From positions 1 to 9,723 of the forward strand of contig JAQGII010000377.1 in assembly GCA_028291305.1 (NCBI GenBank): DNA of 9,723 bases. Reading direction: 5' to 3'. This document shows, piece by piece, positions 5,337-9,723 of this stretch. Both the position numbers and the translations under genes were made by a program. Each line of letters starts with the position of its first letter. The first letter of the stretch is position 1. The notes below the pieces were generated by a model that saw only the letters and a program-made list of their open reading frames with translations, was not told where the DNA came from and ran no database searches. This stretch comes from Caulobacteraceae bacterium (lineage in GTDB: Bacteria > Pseudomonadota > Alphaproteobacteria > Caulobacterales > Caulobacteraceae).

Positions 5337-6112
5337 GCCGCTTGGCGCCGACCCGCCGCCGCCTGATCACCGCCGGCGCGGCCGCCGTGGGCGGGCTGTT
5401 CCTGCCGGGATGCGACCGGCTGTCGAGGGCGCCGTCGTTCCGCACCTTCCTCGACTCCGCCGAGGGCCTCAGCTACCGCGCCCAGCGGCTGCTGCAGCTG
5501 GGCCAGCCCCTGGCCCGCGAGTTCGAACCGCGCTTCCTGTCGCCGACCTTCCGCACCAACGGCACCGCCCTGCCGGCCTCGCCCAACTACCAGGTGATGG
5601 CCGACCAGGACTTCCGCGGCTGGACGCTGCGCGTCGACGGCCAGGTCATGCGGCCGCTGAACCTCAGCCTGGATCAGCTCAAGGCGATCAAGGCCCGCAG
5701 CCAGATCACCCGCCACGACTGCGTCGAGGGCTGGAGCGCCATCGGCAAATGGACCGGGACGCCGCTGTCGGCCGTGCTCGAGGCCGCCGGTCTGAAGCCC
5801 GACGCCCGCTACATCGTCTTCCACTGCGCCGACGCCATGAGCGACCAGCCGGACGGGACCGACTTCTATTACGAGAGCATCGACCTGATCGACGCCTTCC
5901 ATCCCCAGACCATGCTGGCCTACGCCCTCAACGACAAACCGCTGGAGATCGGTCACGGCGCCCCCGTCCGGCTCAGGGTCGAGCGGCAGCTGGGCTACAA
6001 GCACGCCAAATATGTGATGCGCATCGAGGCGGTCGACAGCTTCGCCAAGATCGGCATGGGCAAGGGCGGCTACTGGGAAGACCAGGGCTACGAGTGGTAC
6101 GCGGGCATCTGA
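5333..6112 (+). CDS. YedY/MsrP-like molybdopterin oxidoreductase with Tat lipoprotein signal
   Basis: A 259-residue enzyme of the sulfite-oxidase fold. The molybdenum-ligand Cys is C130 in RHDCVEGWS, followed by the family segments KWTGTPL (139-145), FHPQTMLAYALNDKPL, GHGAPVRL (207-214) and ERQLGYKHAKYV. Close relatives include periplasmic methionine sulfoxide reductase MsrP. The N-terminus has a twin-arginine motif, T7-R-R-R-L-I-T13, and a lipobox LPGC with C27, so it is predicted to be exported folded by Tat and then lipidated. Asp28 at +2 is the classic inner-membrane retention residue in enterobacteria. The GTG start overlaps the cytochrome stop; GGGGAGA upstream is an adequate ribosome binding site. 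The same frame is open back to 4568, but that part is a shadow of the cytochrome gene. Methionine sulfoxide, sulfite or another oxo-substrate cannot be told apart from sequence alone; the adjoining Met-rich peptide favours methionine sulfoxide. Confidence 0.87.
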   Translation: MSRLAPTRRRLITAGAAAVGGLFLPGCDRLSRAPSFRTFLDSAEGLSYRAQRLLQLGQPLAREFEPRFLSPTFRTNGTALPASPNYQVMADQDFRGWTLRVDGQVMRPLNLSLDQLKAIKARSQITRHDCVEGWSAIGKWTGTPLSAVLEAAGLKPDARYIVFHCADAMSDQPDGTDFYYESIDLIDAFHPQTMLAYALNDKPLEIGHGAPVRLRVERQLGYKHAKYVMRIEAVDSFAKIGMGKGGYWEDQGYEWYAGI

Positions 6113-6174
6113 CATCCTAGATGCATCGGCGGGGGCCGTGCTAACGCTGCCGTCCCGTTTGCCGAGGTGAGCCC

Positions 6175-7122
6175 ATGGCCTTGAAGGTCGCCATCCAGAT
6201 GGATCCCATCGAAGGGATCAACATCAATACCGACACGACCTTCCTGATGATGGAGACGGCCCAGGACCGCGGTCACTCCCTGTGGGTCTACCAGCCCGAG
6301 AAGCTGTCCATCGAGGAGGGTCGGGTCTACGCCCGAGGCCGGTCGATCCACCTGCGCCGCCAGTTCGGCGACCACTTCACCGCCGGCGAGGTGGAGAAGC
6401 GCGACATGTCGGACTTCGACGTGGTGCTGATGCGCCAGGACCCGCCGTTCGACATGGCCTACATCACCGCCACCCATTTCCTCGACAAGATCCACCCGGC
6501 GACCCTGGTGGTGAACAACCCGACCGAGGTCAGGAACGCCCCGGAAAAGCTGTTCGTCACCGACTTCGAGGGCGTGCAGCCGCCGACCCTGGTCACCTCC
6601 GACATCGAGGCCATCTACGACTTCCGCGCACGCCACGGCGACATGGTGCTGAAGCCGTTGTACGGCGGCGGCGGCTCGGGCGTGGCGCGGCTGAAGGCCG
6701 ACGACCCCAACCTCGACGCCCTGCTGGAACTGCACGCCATGATCGGGCGCGAGCCGGTCATCGCCCAGAAGTTCCTGCCGGCGGTGGCCAAGGGCGACAA
6801 GCGCATCCTGCTCGTCGACGGCGAGCCGGTCGGGGCGATCAACCGCGTGCCGGCGGCCGGGCAGGTGCGCTCCAACCTGCGGGTCGGCGGCACGGCCGAG
6901 GCGGTGGAGCTGACCGCCCGCGACAGGGAGCTCTGCGCCATCATCGGGCCGGAGCTGAAACGGCGCGGCCTGCTGTTCGTCGGCATCGACGTGATCGGCG
7001 ACTATCTGACCGAGATCAACGTCACCTCCCCCACCGGCGCTCAGCAGCTGAAGCGCTTCACCGGCATCGACGCCAGCGGCCACCTTTGGGACCGGATCGA
7101 GGAGATCCGCGCAAGTCGCTGA
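6175..7122 (+). CDS. gshB: Glutathione synthetase
   Basis: GshB joins gamma-glutamylcysteine and glycine with ATP in the cytoplasm, the second step of glutathione synthesis. The 315-residue length is usual. Visible features are the N-terminal [16 protein letters not shown] segment, [28 protein letters not shown], the ATP-grasp glycine loop [10 protein letters not shown] (160-169), [28 protein letters not shown], and the metal-binding end FVGIDVIG plus EINVTSPTG (280-288). The ATG follows GAGG eight bases upstream. Sixty-two bases separate it from the molybdoenzyme gene, with no terminator, so read-through from that module is possible. In many alphaproteobacteria gshB follows rsmI-yraN closely; here the redox module lies between them. 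Confidence 0.96.
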   Translation: MALKVAIQMDPIEGININTDTTFLMMETAQDRGHSLWVYQPEKLSIEEGRVYARGRSIHLRRQFGDHFTAGEVEKRDMSDFDVVLMRQDPPFDMAYITATHFLDKIHPATLVVNNPTEVRNAPEKLFVTDFEGVQPPTLVTSDIEAIYDFRARHGDMVLKPLYGGGGSGVARLKADDPNLDALLELHAMIGREPVIAQKFLPAVAKGDKRILLVDGEPVGAINRVPAAGQVRSNLRVGGTAEAVELTARDRELCAIIGPELKRRGLLFVGIDVIGDYLTEINVTSPTGAQQLKRFTGIDASGHLWDRIEEIRASR

Positions 7123-7185
7123 ATTGACGAAGCTTCACCGTAGAACGCAGGATTTTGACGATGAAGTGTCACATCTTTCCATTAT

Positions 7186-7200
7186 GTTCCATATTTGTTC
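7186..7200 (+). promoter_or_regulatory. LexA (SOS) box upstream of comM
   Basis: The 15-mer GTTCCATATTTGTTC matches exactly the direct-repeat LexA site GTTC-N7-GTTC used by alphaproteobacteria, with the AT-rich centre usual for such sites. It lies in the AT-rich intergenic region between gshB and comM, 133 bases before the comM ATG. I found no second copy in the other intergenic regions of the window. Confidence 0.65.
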
Positions 7201-7233
7201 TTGATCTGGACAACGGCTTCTGCTCATCTTGTG

Positions 7234-7239
7234 TATAAC
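7234..7239 (+). promoter_or_regulatory. Candidate -10 element for comM
   Basis: TATAAC stands in the AT-rich stretch downstream of the LexA box; TGTATAAC (7232-7239) also resembles the Caulobacter GCTANAWC -10 motif at six of eight positions. No good -35 is found at 16-18 bases, which is common for activated or weak promoters. Transcription from here would give a leader of roughly 90 bases. Confidence 0.35.
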
Positions 7240-7261
7240 TTAGGGGTCGACGGCTAGGGGT

Positions 7262-7312
7262 AGAGCGGGGAGCGGCAAAGTGGGCCCCAGTTTTCCGCGC
7301 CGACTCCGCTCT
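7262..7312 (+). other. Long-range hairpin in the comM leader
   Basis: AGAGCGG (7262-7268) is the exact complement of CCGCTCT (7306-7312), extendable by a G-U and a G-C pair. Inside it, GCGG (7272-7275) can pair with CCGC (7295-7298), with GGGCCC in the loop. The folded block ends 20 bases before the ATG at 7333, so it lies within the likely 5' leader. The ribosome binding site of comM (GGGGG at 7320-7324) is just outside. Confidence 0.35.
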
Positions 7313-7332
7313 CCATCTTGGGGGCTTGTTCG

Positions 7333-8868
7333 ATGATCGCACGGGTCGTCACCGTCGCATTCGAAGGCGTCGAAGCGCGCCGCGTCGAGGTCGAGGTCCA
7401 GCTCACCGGCGGCGACGTGAAGTTCTACATCGTCGGCCTGGCCGACAAGGCGGTGACGGAAAGCCGCGAGCGGGTGCGGGCGGCCTTCGCCGGCCTGGGC
7501 CTGGCCCTGCCGACGCGGCGCATCGTCGTCAACCTCGCCCCCGCCGACCTGCCCAAGGAAGGCAGCCATTACGACCTGCCGATCGCGCTGGGCCTGATGG
7601 CGGCCATGGGGGTGCTGCCCATCGACGCCCTGCAGGAATGGGCCGCGGTGGGAGAGCTCGGCCTCGACGGCCAGATCGCCCCGGTGATCGGCGCCCTGCC
7701 CGCCGCCGTGGCCGCCAACGCCATGGGCCTGGGCCTGATCTGTCCGGAGGCCAACGGACCCGAGGCCGCCTGGGCCGGCGAGGCCCGCATCCTCGCCCCG
7801 CGCTCGCTGATCTCGGTGGTCAACCACTTCCGCGGCTCGCAGGTGATGAGCGCCCCCAGGCCCGGCCAGATGCTCGACGGCCCGGCCGTGCCCGACCTGC
7901 GCGACGTGCGCGGCCAGGAAAGCGCCAAGCGCGCCCTGGAGATCGCCGCCGCCGGCGGCCACAACCTGCTGTTCATCGGCCCGCCGGGGTCCGGCAAGTC
8001 GATGCTGGCCCAGCGCCTGCCCGGCCTGCTGCCCCCGCTGTCGCCGGCCGAGCTGCTCGAGACCTCCATGGTCCATTCGGTGGCCGGGCTGCTCGCCAGG
8101 GGAGCCCTGACCCGCGCCCGGCCGTTCCGCGCGCCGCACCATTCCGCCAGCATGGCCGCCCTGACCGGGGGCGGGCTGAAGGTCAAGCCGGGCGAGGTGT
8201 CGCTGGCGCACAATGGGGTGTTGTTCCTCGACGAACTGCCGGAGTTCACGCCCCAGGCGCTGGATTCCCTGCGCCAGCCGCTGGAGACCGGCGAGGTGAT
8301 GGTGGCCCGCGCCAACGCCCATGTGCGCTACCCCGCGCGGGTGCAGCTGGTGGCGGCGATGAACCCCTGCCGCTGCGGCTACGGCGGGCTGGGCAAGGGC
8401 CACTGCGGCAAGGCTCCGCGCTGCCAGCGCGACTACGGCAACCGGGTGTCGGGTCCGCTGCTGGACCGCATCGACCTGCAGATCGAGACGCCGCCGGTGA
8501 CCGCCGCCGATCTGGCCCTGCCGCCGCCGTCCGAGGGCACGGCCGAGGCCGCCGCGCGGGTGGCCCGGGCCCGGGACGTGCAGACGGCGCGCGCCCAGGC
8601 CGCCGACGCCGCGCCGGGCCTGTATCTGAACGCCAGACTTGAGGGCGAGCGGCTGACCGCCGTCGCGGGGCTGGACGAGCCCGGCAAGGCCCTGCTGACC
8701 CGCGCCGCCGAGGCCGGCCACCTGACCGCCCGCGGCTGGACCCGCACCCTGCGCCTGGCCCGCACCATCGCCGACCTGGACGGCTCGCCGACCGTGCGCC
8801 GCGTGCATGTGGCCGAGGCGCTGATCTACCGCCGCACGGCGGTGGGGGCGGAGGGCGTCAGCGCCTGA
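7333..8868 (+). CDS. comM: ComM/YifB-type AAA+ branch-migration ATPase
   Basis: A 511-residue protein of the Mg-chelatase-like ComM family, hexameric DNA helicases that promote branch migration during recombination (shown for natural transformation in Vibrio and others). Domain order is complete. An N-terminal Lon-protease-like (ChlI) domain comprises about 20-145, with VGLADKAVTESRERVRAA and NLAPADLPKEGSHYDLPIAL. The AAA+ core has Walker A GPPGSGKS (216-223) and Walker B VLFLDE (296-301). The PCRCGYGG...C...C cluster (C346, C348, C358, C364) and the C-terminal helical domain follow, ending LARTIADLDGS...EALIYRR. The ATG at 7333 starts the family-typical MIARVVTVAFEGVEA; a TTG at 7318 would add five unlikely residues. 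A LexA-type box upstream suggests SOS induction. The 3' end overlaps the convergent NUDIX gene by 11 bases. Confidence 0.95.
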   Translation: MIARVVTVAFEGVEARRVEVEVQLTGGDVKFYIVGLADKAVTESRERVRAAFAGLGLALPTRRIVVNLAPADLPKEGSHYDLPIALGLMAAMGVLPIDALQEWAAVGELGLDGQIAPVIGALPAAVAANAMGLGLICPEANGPEAAWAGEARILAPRSLISVVNHFRGSQVMSAPRPGQMLDGPAVPDLRDVRGQESAKRALEIAAAGGHNLLFIGPPGSGKSMLAQRLPGLLPPLSPAELLETSMVHSVAGLLARGALTRARPFRAPHHSASMAALTGGGLKVKPGEVSLAHNGVLFLDELPEFTPQALDSLRQPLETGEVMVARANAHVRYPARVQLVAAMNPCRCGYGGLGKGHCGKAPRCQRDYGNRVSGPLLDRIDLQIETPPVTAADLALPPPSEGTAEAAARVARARDVQTARAQAADAAPGLYLNARLEGERLTAVAGLDEPGKALLTRAAEAGHLTARGWTRTLRLARTIADLDGSPTVRRVHVAEALIYRRTAVGAEGVSA

Positions 8869-9328
8869 TCCCGAGCCGGGCCAGCGCCTCGTGGATGAAG
8901 CCGGCCTGGCCCGGCAGGATCTTCACCAGGGCGGCGTCCGGGGCCAGGTAGGCCACCCGGTCGATCTCCGGGAAGCGCGCCGTCCGTCCCGAACCCCTCG
9001 GCCATTCCAGCTCGAAGGTGTTGCTGCTGACCGCGGACAGGTCGAGGTCCGCCTCCACCAACCAGGCGAGGATCACCTTGCCGGCCTTCTGTTTCAGCGG
9101 GGACAGCGCCACCAGGTCGCCGGCCACGCCCTGGCCGACCTCTTCCTCGAACTCGCGCAGGGCGGCGGCGCGGCCCGGCTCGCCGTCGTCGACCAGGCCC
9201 TTGGGGATGGTCCAGGCGCCGTCGTCCCGGTTCTTCCAGAACGGGCCGCCGGGATGCGCCAGCAGGAATTCGACCCCGGCGCCGGCCCGGCGGAAGACCA
9301 GCAGTCCCGCGCTGACCGGCGAGGGCAC
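8858..9328 (-). CDS. NUDIX family hydrolase
   Basis: A 156-residue NUDIX pyrophosphohydrolase; these enzymes cleave nucleoside diphosphates linked to another group, using Mg2+ held by the NUDIX box. The box is complete at residues 44-66: G44-x5-E50-x7-R58-E59-F-E-E62-E63-V-G65, with Gln66 where a hydrophobic residue is usual. The surrounding SAGLLVFRR, LAHPGGPFWKNRDDGAWTIPKG and WPRGSG...FPEIDR segments match the predicted NTP pyrophosphohydrolase group COG4119, whose substrate I do not know. The start is GTG at 9328, preceded by AAGAGGCGAGGC, a strong ribosome binding site. It begins ten bases after the stop of the upstream minus-strand gene, so the two are probably one operon. Its 3' end overlaps comM in a convergent arrangement. 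Confidence 0.92.
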   Translation of the reverse strand: MPSPVSAGLLVFRRAGAGVEFLLAHPGGPFWKNRDDGAWTIPKGLVDDGEPGRAAALREFEEEVGQGVAGDLVALSPLKQKAGKVILAWLVEADLDLSAVSSNTFELEWPRGSGRTARFPEIDRVAYLAPDAALVKILPGQAGFIHEALARLGIRR

Positions 9329-9338
9329 GCCTCGCCTC

Positions 9339-9723
9339 TTATTCCGCGATGGAGATCCGCGTGCCGCGCGCCACGCCGTCGTCGCCCTTCGTGGCCACGG
9401 CGGTGATGGTCACGCCGGGCTTCACCGCGCTGCGCTCGGCCGGGAAGCTGCCGATCACCTTGACGTCCGGCGGCACGATGATGTGGCGCACGCCGCCGGG
9501 ATAGGAGACGTCCAGCTCGCGTCCGCCCGCGCCCTTCTTGACGGTCTGGACGGTGCCGTTGGTCATGGTCGTGTTGGGCTGGGCCATCGGCCGGCTGCCC
9601 TCGCCCAGGCGCTGGCCCGGTTCGAACATGCGCAGCTCGATCGACTTGCCGCTCTTGTCGTCGATGTTGGTGTTGGCGGTGGCGACGAAGGCGCCGGGCT
9701 TGATGGCCTCGATGTCGACCGGG
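9339..9723 (-). CDS. Repeat-domain protein, 5' end outside window
   Basis: The frame is open from the window edge to a TAA at 9339-9341, showing the last 127 residues. Two similar beta-rich units are visible. The first is the remainder of a unit ending IKPGAFVATANTNIDDKSG. The second runs from TMTNGTVQTV through VRHIIVPPDVKVIGSF and SAVKPGVTITAVATKGDDG to the end. The linker FEPGQRLGEGSRP...QPNTTMTNGTV and the VPPDxxV...KPGxxV pattern match a family of periplasmic DUF5666-like proteins common in proteobacteria, often mis-annotated as metal transporter components. The full protein should carry a signal peptide outside the window; that is inference. No catalytic residues are seen. The internal ATG at 9629 is not the start, because the family pattern continues upstream of it. 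Confidence 0.7.
   Translation of the reverse strand, partial: PVDIEAIKPGAFVATANTNIDDKSGKSIELRMFEPGQRLGEGSRPMAQPNTTMTNGTVQTVKKGAGGRELDVSYPGGVRHIIVPPDVKVIGSFPAERSAVKPGVTITAVATKGDDGVARGTRISIAE

Noticed and set aside
7240..8808. 522-residue open frame on the minus strand opposite comM
   Set aside because: ComM has complete conserved motifs on the plus strand; the antisense product is Gly/Ala/His/Gln-rich and matches no fold I know.
1..9723. CRISPR array, insertion sequence, integrase, toxin-antitoxin pair or phage genes
   Set aside because: No repeat-spacer pattern, transposase motif, terminal inverted repeats or paired small toxin/antitoxin frames were seen on either strand.

Overview
The window is GC-rich, gene-dense DNA that looks like a chromosome segment of an alphaproteobacterium, most likely Caulobacterales (Caulobacter/Phenylobacterium type). 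The reasons are the run rsmI-yraN-(SirB1-like)-...-gshB-comM, which I recall as typical of alphaproteobacteria, and an exact alphaproteobacterial LexA box (GTTC-N7-GTTC) upstream of comM. I see no insertion sequence, integrase, CRISPR array, rRNA or tRNA.

Layout. 1-517 (minus): the 5' part of a secreted protein with two bacterial SH3-like domains, cut by the window edge. 518-872: a gene-free divergent spacer with GC-rich hairpins and an AT-rich promoter-like patch. 873-1112 (plus): a small unnamed cytoplasmic protein. 1219-1647: a GFA/CENP-V-fold zinc protein. 1713-3835: a tight housekeeping run of rsmI (16S rRNA 2'-O-methyltransferase), yraN (UPF0102 nuclease-fold protein, 4-nt overlap) and a SirB1/transglutaminase-like protein. 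4085-6112: an accessory respiratory module of a Met-rich secreted peptide, a four-helix b-type cytochrome, and a sulfite-oxidase-fold molybdopterin subunit with a Tat-type lipoprotein signal. 6175-7122: gshB (glutathione synthetase). 7333-8868: comM (YifB-type AAA+ protein). 8858-9723 (minus): a NUDIX hydrolase and the 3' end of a probable secreted repeat-domain protein, likely one operon, convergent with comM.

The most interesting part is 3836-6112. A methionine-rich periplasmic peptide next to a b-type cytochrome and a YedY-like molybdoenzyme has the same composition as the MrpX/YedZ1/YedY1 hypochlorite-scavenging system described in Azospira suillum. In that model the peptide is a sacrificial methionine pool that the enzyme repairs with electrons from the quinone pool. 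Here the enzyme appears to be a Tat-exported lipoprotein with Asp at +2, which would keep it at the inner membrane beside its cytochrome. The peptide gene has its own strong ribosome binding site and is separated from the enzyme genes by an 8-bp GC hairpin that could set a peptide excess. A perfect 9-bp inverted repeat lies upstream as a candidate operator. The module sits between housekeeping genes, directly before gshB, so two thiol/methionine redox functions are neighbours.

The second strong regulatory signal is the LexA-type box before comM, which would place this branch-migration helicase under SOS control.
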